Below, piece by piece: positions 53,257 through 61,179 of a DNA stretch of 64,000 nucleotides. This DNA comes from Roseiarcus sp963732155 (GTDB lineage: Bacteria; Pseudomonadota; Alphaproteobacteria; Rhizobiales; Beijerinckiaceae), in the NCBI GenBank assembly GCA_963732155.1, contig CAVSYB010000012.1, positions 62,001-126,000 on the forward strand, read 5' to 3'. The position numbers and the translations under genes were made by a program. The first letter of the stretch is position 1; every line of letters starts with the position of its first letter. Under the pieces are notes generated by a model. It saw only the letters and a program-made list of their open reading frames with translations, did no database searches and was not told where the DNA came from.

Positions 53257-53270
53257 TTGATCCAGATCAG
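53257..53270. promoter_or_regulatory. FNR/FixK-type box, one mismatch, upstream of the flavodoxin gene
   Basis: TTGATCCAGATCAG reads CTGATCTGGATCAA on the transcribed side, against the family consensus TTGAT-N4-ATCAA with one mismatch. It lies 59 bases before the flavodoxin start, and in the 86-base gap shared with the dehydratase gene end. Confidence 0.55.
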
Positions 53271-53283
53271 CGCCCGCGTCGCC

Positions 53284-54495
53284 TCAATCGCGCGGGCCGA
53301 CCGGTCCGAAAGTCGGCGTCAGATGCAGTTCCTGGCCTTGATAGGGATGCGCGAGGGCGACCTCTTCGTCGAGCTCGACGCCCAGGCCCGGTTCGCGGGA
53401 AGGGATGATGTAGCCTTCCTCCCAGACGATCGGCTTCTTGATGATCCGCGCGTGAAAACCGCCCCAGGTCTCGAGGCTCTCCAGAATGAGGAAATTCGGC
53501 GTGCAGGCGGCGAGCTGAACATTGGCGGCGCCTTCGATCGGACCGCAGTAGAGGTGGGGCGCGATTTGCGCGTAATGGGCCTCGGCCATCCCGGCGATCT
53601 TCTTGGCCTCGAGCAGACCGCCGACCCGGCCGAGCGCCATCTGCAGGATCGAGGCGGCGCGCAACTCCAGCAGCCGCGCGAATTCGTATTTCGTGGTGAG
53701 CCGCTCGCCGCTGGCGATCGGAATTTTGGTGCTTCGCGCCACTTCGGCCATTTGCTCCGGCATTTCCGGCGGAACCGGCTCCTCGAACCACAGGGGGTCG
53801 TAGGCCTCGATCCGCCGCGCCAGGCGAATGGCTCCCGAAGTCGTGAACTGACCATGCGTGCCGAACAAAAGGTCGCATCGGTCGCCCACGGCGGCGCGGA
53901 TTTTCCGGCAGAACGCTTCCGAGAGATCGAGGCGCGCCAGGCTCGGCTGGCGCGGATCGAGCGTCGAATAGGGCCCCGCCGGATCGAACTTGACCGCGGT
54001 GAAGCCCATCGCGACATATTCGAGGGCGCGTTCTGCCGCGACGTCGGGATCGCGATAGACCGGCGAATCCGAATGGACGTCGCCTTCCCCGGCGCGCGGA
54101 TAGAGATAGGTGTAGGTGCGAAGCCGCTCATGCACCCTGCCGCCGAGCAGCGCATGGACGGGCTTGCCGAGAAGTTTGCCGACGATGTCCCACAGCGCCA
54201 TTTCGATACCGGACAGCACGCCCATCAGCGAGATGTCCGGCCGCATCGAATAGCCGCGGCCGTAGACGTTGCGCCAGATCAGCTCGATCTGGAAAGGATC
54301 GGCTCCCAGCACGTGGCGCTCGAACACGTCTTCGATCATTGCAACGATCGCCCTGGGGGCGAAGCTCGCCGCATAGACCTCGCCGACCCCTTCGACGCCG
54401 TCGTCGCTCGTCAGCTTCAGGAACAGAAAATAGCGTCCGCCCATTCGCGGCGGCGGATTGCCGACGACAAAGGTTTTCAGCCCGACGATCTTCAT
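53284..54495 (-). CDS. Mandelate racemase/muconate lactonizing enzyme family sugar-acid dehydratase
   Basis: A 403-residue enolase-superfamily enzyme. N-terminal capping domain (residues 1-120) with MGGRYFLFLKLTSDDGVEGV, then a barrel with VKFDPAGPY (lysine strand), FEEPVPPEMPEQM (metal glutamate), IASGERLTTKYEF, and the HLYCGPIEGAANVQLAA end motif. Close to the galactonate/galactarate dehydratase branch, which eliminates water from sugar acids. It is 12 bases downstream of the zinc alcohol dehydrogenase gene, so both probably serve one sugar or sugar-acid route. Exact substrate unknown. Confidence 0.85.
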   Translation of the reverse strand: MKIVGLKTFVVGNPPPRMGGRYFLFLKLTSDDGVEGVGEVYAASFAPRAIVAMIEDVFERHVLGADPFQIELIWRNVYGRGYSMRPDISLMGVLSGIEMALWDIVGKLLGKPVHALLGGRVHERLRTYTYLYPRAGEGDVHSDSPVYRDPDVAAERALEYVAMGFTAVKFDPAGPYSTLDPRQPSLARLDLSEAFCRKIRAAVGDRCDLLFGTHGQFTTSGAIRLARRIEAYDPLWFEEPVPPEMPEQMAEVARSTKIPIASGERLTTKYEFARLLELRAASILQMALGRVGGLLEAKKIAGMAEAHYAQIAPHLYCGPIEGAANVQLAACTPNFLILESLETWGGFHARIIKKPIVWEEGYIIPSREPGLGVELDEEVALAHPYQGQELHLTPTFGPVGPRD

Positions 54496-54507
54496 CGGCA
54501 GCCCCGC

Positions 54508-55590
54508 CTAGAACATGATGACGTTGCGCAGCGCCTCGCCGCGCCGCGCCGAATCGACCGCCTCGTTGATGCGTTCGAGCGGATAGCGCCCGGAAATCAG
54601 CTCATCGAGTTTGAGGCGCCCCTGCCGATAGAGATCGATGATCTTCGGCACATCGATCTGCACCCGCGCGGAGCCCATCTTGGAGCCGATGATCGACTGA
54701 CCGTCGGCGGCGAGCCAGCCGGGATCGAAGCTCGTGGTGACCCCGGCGGCCGGCATGCCCACGATGATCGTCGAGCCGCCACGGCGCATCAGGCCGATGG
54801 CCTGCTCGATCGCCGATTTGGCGCCGACGGTCACGAAGACATAATCAGCCTTGCGCCCCTTCGTGATCTCCGCGACGCGGCCAGCGAGATCGTCGCGCTG
54901 CGAATTGACGGCGTGGGTTGCGCCGAACCGCCGCGCCGCGTCGAGTTTCGCATCGGACAGATCGACCGCGACGATCGCCGCGCAGCCGGCAAGTCTCGCA
55001 CCTTGCACGCTGTTGAGGCCGACGCCGCCGCAGCCGATGACGACGACCGCGGCGCCCGCTTCGACGCGCGCCGTATTGACGACGGCGCCGACGCCGGTCA
55101 GCACGCCGCAGGCGACCAGCGAGGCGCTCTCCAGCGGCACGTCCTTGCCGATGACGGCCGCCTGCGAGGCCTCGATGACGACGTGTCCGGCAAAGGCGCC
55201 GGTGCGCAGGCCCTGCACGAGCGCTTCACCCTTCGACGTCAGCGGGCTGTGTTGGTCCAACGGGAAAACCGTCTCGCAAAACGCCGGCGCGCCCTGCGCG
55301 CAGGAGACGCAACGCCCGCAAGAGCGAATGAGCGTCACAACGACATGATCGCCCGGCCGCAGATGCGCGACTCCCGGCCCGACTTCCTCGACGACGCCCG
55401 CCGCCTCATGGCCGTAGACGGCCGGCAGCGCGCCGCCCCACGCGCCGTCCATATAATAGATGTCGCTGTGACAGATCGCGCAGGCGGCGACCCGGACCCG
55501 CGCTTCGCCTCGTCCTGGCGGCGCGAGGTCTATTTCCTCAATCGCAAGCGGTTCGCCGAAGGAGCGACAGACCGCGGCTCTCGTCTTCAT
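54508..55590 (-). CDS. Zinc-dependent alcohol dehydrogenase
   Basis: A 360-residue medium-chain dehydrogenase. Catalytic zinc ligands are in ACAICHSDIYY and VYGHEAAGVVEEVGPGV; the structural-zinc loop is CGRCVSCAQGAPAFC with all four cysteines. The nucleotide motif is VVVIGCGGVGLNSVQGARLA. It resembles the class III/NDMA-dependent group rather than sorbitol dehydrogenases. ATG 55590 is chosen because the frame before it is unlike the family. First gene of a two-gene unit with the dehydratase. Substrate not deducible. Confidence 0.9.
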   Translation of the reverse strand: MKTRAAVCRSFGEPLAIEEIDLAPPGRGEARVRVAACAICHSDIYYMDGAWGGALPAVYGHEAAGVVEEVGPGVAHLRPGDHVVVTLIRSCGRCVSCAQGAPAFCETVFPLDQHSPLTSKGEALVQGLRTGAFAGHVVIEASQAAVIGKDVPLESASLVACGVLTGVGAVVNTARVEAGAAVVVIGCGGVGLNSVQGARLAGCAAIVAVDLSDAKLDAARRFGATHAVNSQRDDLAGRVAEITKGRKADYVFVTVGAKSAIEQAIGLMRRGGSTIIVGMPAAGVTTSFDPGWLAADGQSIIGSKMGSARVQIDVPKIIDLYRQGRLKLDELISGRYPLERINEAVDSARRGEALRNVIMF

Positions 55591-55717
55591 GGCGCATCCT
55601 TCAATCGCCAGCCTCGGCGATCGAGGCGCAATATGAACGATCGGCGGACCGCCGCCAACGCGCTTTTGATATGCGCGCATGCCTTTCCCGCGCAACCGGT
55701 CGGACGCGCCGCCGGCC

Positions 55718-56551
55718 TCACGCGGTCATCCGCGGATACATGCGCGCTGCAATGGCGACGAGGACCGCCGAGATCGCGATCAGGGTCGCCGCGTCGAAAG
55801 CCAGGCCGTATTTGCTCGCGCCGCCGGTCAGCATCAGCGCGCGCAGGCCGTCGACCTCGTAGGTGAGCGGATTGGCCAGCGAAATCGCCCTCAGCCAGGG
55901 CGGCATGATCTCGATCGGGTAGATGGCGTTGCTGGCGAAGAAGATCGGCATTGTGAGCACCTGGCCGATGCCCATGAACCGGTCGCGCGTCTTCACGATG
56001 CAGGCGATGATCAACGAAAAGGTCGAGAACAGGCCGGAGCCAAGCGCGATGAAGACAATGACGCCGAAAATGTTGGCGGGATGGAAATCGACGGCGATTC
56101 CGAGCGCCACCGCGAGAAGATAGACGACGAGCGCCTGCGCGAGCCCGCGCACGCCGGACGAGGTCGCCTTGCCGAGCACGAGCGCGCTGCGCGGCGCGGG
56201 GCTCACCATATAGCGGTGCAGCACGCCGAGATCACGCTCCCAGATCGCCGCGATGCCATAGAAAATGGCGGCGAACAGCACGCTTTGCGCCAAAATGCCA
56301 GGCGCCAGGAAGTCGAGATAGCGGCCGTTCTCGCTCGCCAGGCCGCGCACCTGCGCCATCACCTCGCCGAACAACAGAAGCCAGATCGCCGGCTGCAGCG
56401 CGCGGGAGAGAAGCTCGCTCGGATCGTGCCGCAGCTTTCGGATCTCTGCGTCCGAAACGGCGAATACTTGCGTGAGATAGCCCTGAACCAACCGGGCCGT
56501 CGAGCGCTCAGGAATGGCTTTGTTCGCTTCTGCGAGCTTCTCTGGCGTCAC
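55718..56551 (-). CDS. ABC-2 type transporter permease
   Basis: A 277-residue inner-membrane permease with six hydrophobic segments in the ABC-2 pattern. The conserved LANPLTYEVDGLRALMLTG near the C-terminus is characteristic of DrrB/NodJ-like exporters. Upstream, LQPAIWLLLFGEVMAQVRG is the typical first helix. It overlaps the end of its ATPase gene by 44 bases, so coupled translation is likely. A start further in (after the N-terminal charged stretch) is possible. The exported substrate, drug or lipid, is unknown. Confidence 0.9.
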   Translation of the reverse strand: MTPEKLAEANKAIPERSTARLVQGYLTQVFAVSDAEIRKLRHDPSELLSRALQPAIWLLLFGEVMAQVRGLASENGRYLDFLAPGILAQSVLFAAIFYGIAAIWERDLGVLHRYMVSPAPRSALVLGKATSSGVRGLAQALVVYLLAVALGIAVDFHPANIFGVIVFIALGSGLFSTFSLIIACIVKTRDRFMGIGQVLTMPIFFASNAIYPIEIMPPWLRAISLANPLTYEVDGLRALMLTGGASKYGLAFDAATLIAISAVLVAIAARMYPRMTA

Positions 56552-57314
56552 GATAGGAGCCTCCGGAGTCGATCTCCAGACCGACGATCTCAGCGAATAC
56601 GTCGTCTAGCGTGGCGCCGGGGCCGACGCGATCCTTCAATTGCTGCGGCGCGCCGGTCTCGGCGAGCCGGCCGGCGTGCAGAACGCCGATCGTTTCGCAC
56701 AAAGCGTCAGCCTCCTCCATCAGATGGGTGGTGATCAGAATGGTCACGCCCATCTCGCTGCGCAGCTTGCGCACATGATTCCAGACGGCGTGGCGCGCAA
56801 CGGGGTCAAGGCCGACCGTCGGCTCATCCATGAAAAGGACGGACGGTTCGTGGATCATCGCAAGGGCGATTTCCAGACGGCGAATCATGCCGCCCGAATA
56901 GCCCTGAACCAGCCGATCCGCCGCGCCGGTCAGATCCATCATCTTGAGCGCGGCGGCGATGCGCTCCTCGCGCTCCTCTCGCGGGATCAGATAGAGCCGC
57001 GCCGACGTCAGCAGGTTCTCGTAGGCGGTGAGGGCGCCGTCGGCGGACAGCAGTTGCGGGACATAGCCGATATGCGCGCGCACCCTGGACGGGGCGCGCG
57101 CGATGTCGAAATTGGCAACCTTCGCGCTTCCCGCCGTCGGCGGCAGAAGCGTCGTGAGCATTTTCATCAAGGTCGACTTGCCGGCGCCGTTCGGCCCAAT
57201 CAGACCGAATATCTCGCCGCGCCGCACGCGCAGCGACACGCCGTCAACCGCCACGAAATCGCCGAAGCGCTTCGTCAGCCCGGCGGTCTCGATCATGCTG
57301 TCCGCTTCATTCAT
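56508..57314 (-). CDS. ABC transporter ATP-binding protein (DrrA-like)
   Basis: A 268-residue ATPase. Walker A is GLIGPNGAGKSTLMKML, the signature is VQGYSGGMIRRLEIALAM, Walker B is VLFMDEPTVGLDPVAR, and the H-loop is ILITTHLMEEADALCE. The subfamily is daunorubicin-resistance/Nod-factor-export type. ATG 57314 is preferred over an upstream one at 57335; ATG 57296 is also possible. It forms an exporter with the overlapping permease gene. It is 93 bases from hsp20, with a strong terminator between, so it should have its own promoter. Confidence 0.93.
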   Translation of the reverse strand: MNEADSMIETAGLTKRFGDFVAVDGVSLRVRRGEIFGLIGPNGAGKSTLMKMLTTLLPPTAGSAKVANFDIARAPSRVRAHIGYVPQLLSADGALTAYENLLTSARLYLIPREEREERIAAALKMMDLTGAADRLVQGYSGGMIRRLEIALAMIHEPSVLFMDEPTVGLDPVARHAVWNHVRKLRSEMGVTILITTHLMEEADALCETIGVLHAGRLAETGAPQQLKDRVGPGATLDDVFAEIVGLEIDSGGSYRDAREARRSEQSHS

Positions 57315-57332
57315 GCCAAGCCGAGCATAGCG

Positions 57333-57367
57333 CAAAAACGCGGCGGCGCCGCATCGCGCGGCGCCGC
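57333..57367 (-). terminator. Intrinsic terminator of hsp20
   Basis: GCGGCGCCGC at 57343-57352 and again at 57358-57367 are each self-complementary and pair with each other as a 10-base-pair stem with a five-base loop. Leftward on the minus strand CGCG and then five T follow at 57334-57338. It lies 41 bases after the hsp20 stop. Confidence 0.8.
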
Positions 57368-57407
57368 TCTCTTTTCTATAGGATGACCCGGGCAGCCACG
57401 CGTGGCG

Positions 57408-57902
57408 TCAGGCGGCCGATTTCACCTCAATCTTTTTGGCGACGGCCGGGGCGGCCTTGGGAATCGTCACGGTCAGCACCCCCTTGCTGAGGCTCGCCTT
57501 GATCGCGGCGGGATCGACGCCGGGCGGCAGTTCGACGCTGCGCGAGAACGAACCATAGCTGCGCTCGACGAACCGATAATTCTTGTCGCCCTCATCTTTC
57601 TCGGACGCCTTTTCGCCCCGAATGGTGAGGACATCGTCGACGAAGTTGATTTCGACGTCCTTTTCCTCCAGCCCCGGCAGCTCGGCGGTAAGCTCGATCG
57701 CCTTGTCGTTCTCCGTCATGTCCATGCGCAGCGCGAGATCGGACGCGCCGAAGGCCGGAAAGGCGCGGCCAAACGCCGGGAAGCCCCGCCCGAAATCGCT
57801 AAACAAGCGATCGATCTCCTGTCGAAGCGCCGTAAACGGATCACTCGCACGCGCAAGCGCGCTGCGCTCCTGACTTACGGGAATGACTGATTTTGCATCC
57901 AT
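57408..57902 (-). CDS. Small heat-shock protein (Hsp20/alpha-crystallin)
   Basis: A 164-residue holdase chaperone. The alpha-crystallin domain spans about residues 55-155: LRMDMTENDKAIELTAELPG, VLTIRGEKASEKDEGDKNYR, FVERSYGSFSRSVELP and KASLSKGVLTVTIPKA. The N-terminal part is Phe/Pro/Gly-rich as usual. ATG 57902 with GGGAGAGAGG before it. No ROSE-type RNA thermometer was recognised; instead an FNR/FixK-type dyad lies 72 bases upstream. Terminated by a strong hairpin. Its neighbourhood with chaB and CBS/BON genes suggests a stress role beyond heat. Confidence 0.94.
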   Translation of the reverse strand: MDAKSVIPVSQERSALARASDPFTALRQEIDRLFSDFGRGFPAFGRAFPAFGASDLALRMDMTENDKAIELTAELPGLEEKDVEINFVDDVLTIRGEKASEKDEGDKNYRFVERSYGSFSRSVELPPGVDPAAIKASLSKGVLTVTIPKAAPAVAKKIEVKSAA

Positions 57903-57974
57903 CGCCTCTCTCCCTTGTTGACGCCGCTCGACGCGCCTCACGACGAACCAGATCAGAGCGCGCCGGCAGCCGCA

Positions 57975-57988
57975 TTGACATCGATCAA
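57975..57988. promoter_or_regulatory. FNR/FixK-type box upstream of hsp20
   Basis: TTGACATCGATCAA has the full TTGA-N6-TCAA core and is embedded in the longer dyad ATTGACATCGATCAAT (57974-57989). It is 72 bases before the hsp20 start, a distance that fits an activator centred about 40 bases upstream of a transcription start. Confidence 0.7.
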
Positions 57989-58058
57989 TGGACCACTTGT
58001 ACCGCCCCGCTCACGCGCCGCGCGGGCGGCGCGAGACATTCAAGAGGCGCAGGACCGG

Positions 58059-58277
58059 TCATTTCCGAGCGTCCCTCGCGACCCAGAAATCGCCGTTCTT
58101 GACATAGGACCGTTTCACCGCCGCCCAGGCGATCCGGTGCGCCGCTTCCTCCTGGCGAGGATCGCCGGCATGGGCCGCGAACGCATGATTAAACGCCTCG
58201 CGAAAGATGTCCTGCGCGTGCGCCGGAAGATGCTGGCGAATCGACGGCGGCAAATCGGCATTGATCGAATAAGGCAT
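58059..58277 (-). CDS. chaB: ChaB family protein
   Basis: A 72-residue protein of the ChaB family (named from an E. coli cation-transport locus; function uncertain). The family pattern is LPPSIRQHLPAHAQDIFREA, then FNHAFAAH, then HRIAWAAVKRSYVKNGDFW. Length is standard. It is often found among stress genes in Hyphomicrobiales. It has an FNR/FixK-type dyad 88 bases upstream, and lies between hsp20 and the broken CBS-BON gene. Confidence 0.9.
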   Translation of the reverse strand: MPYSINADLPPSIRQHLPAHAQDIFREAFNHAFAAHAGDPRQEEAAHRIAWAAVKRSYVKNGDFWVARDARK

Positions 58278-58365
58278 GACCGCGCCTCATGTTCGGATGT
58301 CATTGAGCTCGCGACACATTGTTGGCCGAACAATGGCGTTGGGCCACAGCGGGCGCCGCGGCGCA

Positions 58366-58379
58366 TTGACCGGAATCAA
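58366..58379. promoter_or_regulatory. FNR/FixK-type box upstream of chaB
   Basis: TTGACCGGAATCAA has the full TTGA-N6-TCAA core. It lies 88 bases before the chaB start, in the 149-base gap after the CBS-BON pseudogene. Confidence 0.65.
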
Positions 58380-58426
58380 AAGCGCGCATCGCGCCACACC
58401 CGGGCGGCCGTTGCCGGCGGTCCGCC

Positions 58427-59101
58427 TCAGTAGGACGGGATCATCTCGTCCAACACGCCCTTGACGCCCGGAACGTCCTCGGCGAGCGCGAGCAGCGCAT
58501 TGTGCTCTTCGGGCGAAGAGACGAGCCCCCAGATGTGGACGAGACCGTCGGCGACGATGATGTTGCGCTCTCCAAACCCCGTCCAGGCCTGCTTGCTCAG
58601 CCGGTCCATCAGCTCCAGCCGGATCGCCCGGTCCCTCCCGGTCGTCGTGCGAGGCGGCCGGCGTCGAGGCGAGCGCCTGGATCAGATTGGCGCGGCTGAC
58701 CACGCCGACGAGCGTGCCGTCCCTGACGATCGGCACGCGCTTGATCCGACGCCGTTCGAGCAGCGCGGCGATTTCAGCCCCGGAGGTGTCTTCCGTCGCA
58801 GTGATGACATCCTCCGACATCGCTTCGGAGACTCTACGCCCATGCGACTTGGCCTAATCCAGCGCCAGCGCGCTCGCCGGAGTGAGGGCTTCGAGCCACC
58901 ACGGCTGCTGTTCTTCCGTGCCGATCTCTTCGCGCCGCAGCAGATCGGCTTCGCTGAGAATGCCGACGAGACGCCCCTCGGGGTCGACGACCGGCAGGGC
59001 GCTGACGTCATGGTCGACGAGCCGCTTGTGGCCGCCTGCGCAACATCCTCGTCGGCGCTGCCAGCAATGACATCACTCACCATTACATCGCTGGCGTTCA
59101 T
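58427..59101 (-). pseudogene. CBS-CBS-BON domain protein, broken by two frameshifts and a stop
   Basis: From ATG 59101 the first frame reads MNASDVMVSDVIAG then AQAA. After a one-base loss near 59030 another frame gives RLVDHDVSALPVVDPEGRLV and GILSEADLLRREEIG, the rest of CBS domain 1. An in-frame TAG follows in ALALD-stop-AKSHGRR, then MSEDVITATEDTS and RIKRVPIVRDGTLVGVVSRA, CBS domain 2. A second frameshift near 58645 leads to LSKQAWTGFGERNIIVADGL and VHIWGLVSSPEEH, a BON domain ending at 58427. The intact form is a common CBS-BON stress protein that senses adenine nucleotides at membranes. Confidence 0.85.
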
Positions 59102-59244
59102 CGCAGTGCCCTTTTCCCGGACGACACGGGCTCGCGCCCCAAGGCGCCGTGAGCACAACGAGGCCATCGTGACACAAATATTTCGTAGCAAAGTCAATGC
59201 GGGCGCCGGGCCTTAAGCGACCGCGGCGTGGCGACCCGACGGGC

Positions 59245-60807
59245 TCATCGCGAAGGCTGCGCCATGATGGCGAGATCACGCCAGGAATTCAGCGGCCCGA
59301 AGCGCGCCGACTTCTTGGATTGATGGCGATCCATGCGTTTGAGCACATCCTTCAGGAAGGTGACGGCTTCGACGAGATAGGGCCCCTTGTTGAGCATCAC
59401 GCATTCGGCGCGCTGCGACATCGCCGCGTCGGTCGCCTCGGCGCGGGTCGGCGCGCCGTCCGACACGAAGCTGTCGAGAACCTGCGTCGCCCAGATCACC
59501 GGCACGTGCGCGGCGTCGCAGAGCCAGAGAATTTCCTCCTGCATCTCGGAAAGGCGGCCGAAGCCGAGCTCCACCGCCAGGTCGCCGCGCGCGATCATCA
59601 CGGCGAGCGGTCGGCGGCCGGCCGCTTCGACAATCAACTGCGGAAGGTTCTGCACGCCAAGCCGCGTCTCGATTTTCAACACAATCGGTTGGGGCGGTCG
59701 GCCGGCGCGCCTGCTGACCAGCTCGCGATCGAGCAGCCCCACATCGGCAGGGCGCTGGACGAAGGAAAAGCCGATCAAATCGGCGTGTTCGGCCACGAAG
59801 TCGAGCGCGGCCAGATCGTCCTTGCCGAGCGGCGGCAATTGCAGCTCCGCATTCGGAAAGTTTACGCCTTTTTCGACTTTCAGTCGCGCGCCCTTGGCCG
59901 GCACGCGGAAAACCTTCAAATTCGCAGCGCCCGGCTCAACCGAGACAACGCGGGCCGCTATCTTGCCGTCGTCGATTGAAACCTCGGCGCCGACCGTCAG
60001 GCCGTCGAGAATTTCCGGAAAACTGATCGTCGCGACGATTTCGGCGGCGCCGGCGATCTGATGGGCCTCCTTCACCAGCGAAAACGTCTCGCCGCGGCGC
60101 AAGCGAATCTTTTCCGGGCCGTGGACGGTCTCAATCCGGCATTTCGGGCCGGCGATATCCATCAGCACGCGGCAGTCGCGGCCGAGCTGACGCGCCGTCG
60201 ATCGCACGACGCCGATCATGTCGGCCCAGACTTTCTCGTCGTCGTGCGCGCAATTGATCCGTACGCAATTGGCGCCGGCGGTCAGCAGACGGCGAACCAG
60301 TTCCGCATCGGTCGCCGCCTCGGTCGGAAGCGTCACCATGATGAGGCTCTTGGCGCCTTCCGGATCACGCCCGAGGATGTGGTTCTGTTCCTCGTGGAGC
60401 GCCCGCTCGCCGTCGCTGACCAGCAACAGCGGCGGATAATCCGGCGTGGCGAGCCCCGACAGTCTGCCCAGCGACGCCAGCAAGGCGTCGAGCGCCGTCA
60501 GCACGCGCGCTTCGCTGCGGCCGAGCGATGTGAGCCCATAGGCGGAAAGGCACGGTTGCAGTCCGCTCAAGTCATGGTGACGCAGCGCCAGATATTGCGC
60601 GAGATTTTCCGCGCCGGCGCGAAACCGCTCATTGTGGATGCAGTTCTTCCACAGCGCCAGCGTCGCCACGCCGGTGGAGACGACTTCGCCGCGGAGCGAC
60701 TGCACTGCGTGAAAAAGATCGGCGAGCGGCGGGGCGTAGAGAGACTCACTCTGCCCCTTCGGGAGCGAGGCCGCCGGCGACGGGCTGAGGGTGGCCGATG
60801 ACGCCAT
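59245..60807 (-). CDS. Pyruvate kinase, atypical form with N-terminal extension
   Basis: A 520-residue protein. The first 150 residues are an extra helical domain (LADLFHAVQSLRGEVVSTG, then LALWKNCIHNERFRAGAENL). The barrel follows: GANCVRINCAHDDEKVW, CRVLMDIAGPKCRIET (site of DxxGPKIR), IGFSFVQRPADV (SFVR region), KIETRLGVQNLP (catalytic Lys-Glu) and IARGDLAVELGFGRLSEMQ. The normal start sequence I-x-AT-x-GP is LIMVTLPTEA here, and the C-terminal allosteric domain is missing. It probably still makes pyruvate from phosphoenolpyruvate, but differently regulated. A near-consensus FNR-type site lies 96 bases upstream. ATG 60807 follows AAGGGAAG. Confidence 0.88.
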   Translation of the reverse strand: MASSATLSPSPAASLPKGQSESLYAPPLADLFHAVQSLRGEVVSTGVATLALWKNCIHNERFRAGAENLAQYLALRHHDLSGLQPCLSAYGLTSLGRSEARVLTALDALLASLGRLSGLATPDYPPLLLVSDGERALHEEQNHILGRDPEGAKSLIMVTLPTEAATDAELVRRLLTAGANCVRINCAHDDEKVWADMIGVVRSTARQLGRDCRVLMDIAGPKCRIETVHGPEKIRLRRGETFSLVKEAHQIAGAAEIVATISFPEILDGLTVGAEVSIDDGKIAARVVSVEPGAANLKVFRVPAKGARLKVEKGVNFPNAELQLPPLGKDDLAALDFVAEHADLIGFSFVQRPADVGLLDRELVSRRAGRPPQPIVLKIETRLGVQNLPQLIVEAAGRRPLAVMIARGDLAVELGFGRLSEMQEEILWLCDAAHVPVIWATQVLDSFVSDGAPTRAEATDAAMSQRAECVMLNKGPYLVEAVTFLKDVLKRMDRHQSKKSARFGPLNSWRDLAIMAQPSR

Positions 60808-60903
60808 GAAGTCTTCCCTTCGTTCAATCCCGCACCACGGACCACCAAGCCCCCCACCCCGGGGCGACCGCCTGGTTCGCGGCAACCAGAATTGCAGGCT
60901 TTC

Positions 60904-60917
60904 TTGACAATTCTCAT
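60904..60917. promoter_or_regulatory. FNR/FixK-like site, one mismatch, upstream of the pyruvate kinase gene
   Basis: TTGACAATTCTCAT carries TTGA-N6-TCAT, one base off the core, 96 bases before the pyruvate kinase start. This is the weakest of the five candidate sites. It lies in the 372-base divergent gap (60808-61179), which holds no gene. Confidence 0.4.
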
Positions 60918-60938
60918 AAGGGAGCCGCGCCGGGTGGA

Positions 60939-60956
60939 CATTGCGATAGCGCAATG
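60939..60956. promoter_or_regulatory. Palindrome in the divergent pyruvate kinase/HlyD gap
   Basis: CATTGCG-ATAG-CGCAATG is a perfect dyad with seven-base arms. It does not match the FNR core and would suit another dimeric regulator shared by the divergent genes. Confidence 0.45.
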
Positions 60957-61053
60957 CCTGCCGCACGGCGCAACGCCGCCCCGGGGTTCGCCGTCGGCCG
61001 CCCGTTGCCACAGCCGGGGCTGCGGCGCCTCGGGCGCGCGCTCCGCCGATGGA

Positions 61054-61067
61054 TTGATCGAAGTCAA
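61054..61067. promoter_or_regulatory. FNR/FixK-type box upstream of the first HlyD gene
   Basis: TTGATCGAAGTCAA has the full TTGA-N6-TCAA core (TTGAT-N4-GTCAA). It lies 112 bases before the GTG of the HlyD-family gene at 61180. Confidence 0.65.
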
Positions 61068-61179
61068 GCCTCGCGCGCGCGCTTCACGATACTGACGGGG
61101 GGAGCTTGGAAGCGAGCGGCGGTCGGAACAATGTCGCCGTAGCTTCGCGATCCATCAACGACGAACTGGCAGGCATCCG

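Noticed and set aside
53257..55866. A plus-strand frame of about 870 codons over the dehydratase and alcohol dehydrogenase genes
   Set aside because: It is the antisense of two well-motifed enzymes and has no recognisable domain.
57903..58058. ROSE-type RNA thermometer before hsp20
   Set aside because: The leader near the Shine-Dalgarno lacks the conserved pairing motif; the FNR-type dyad is the better supported signal.
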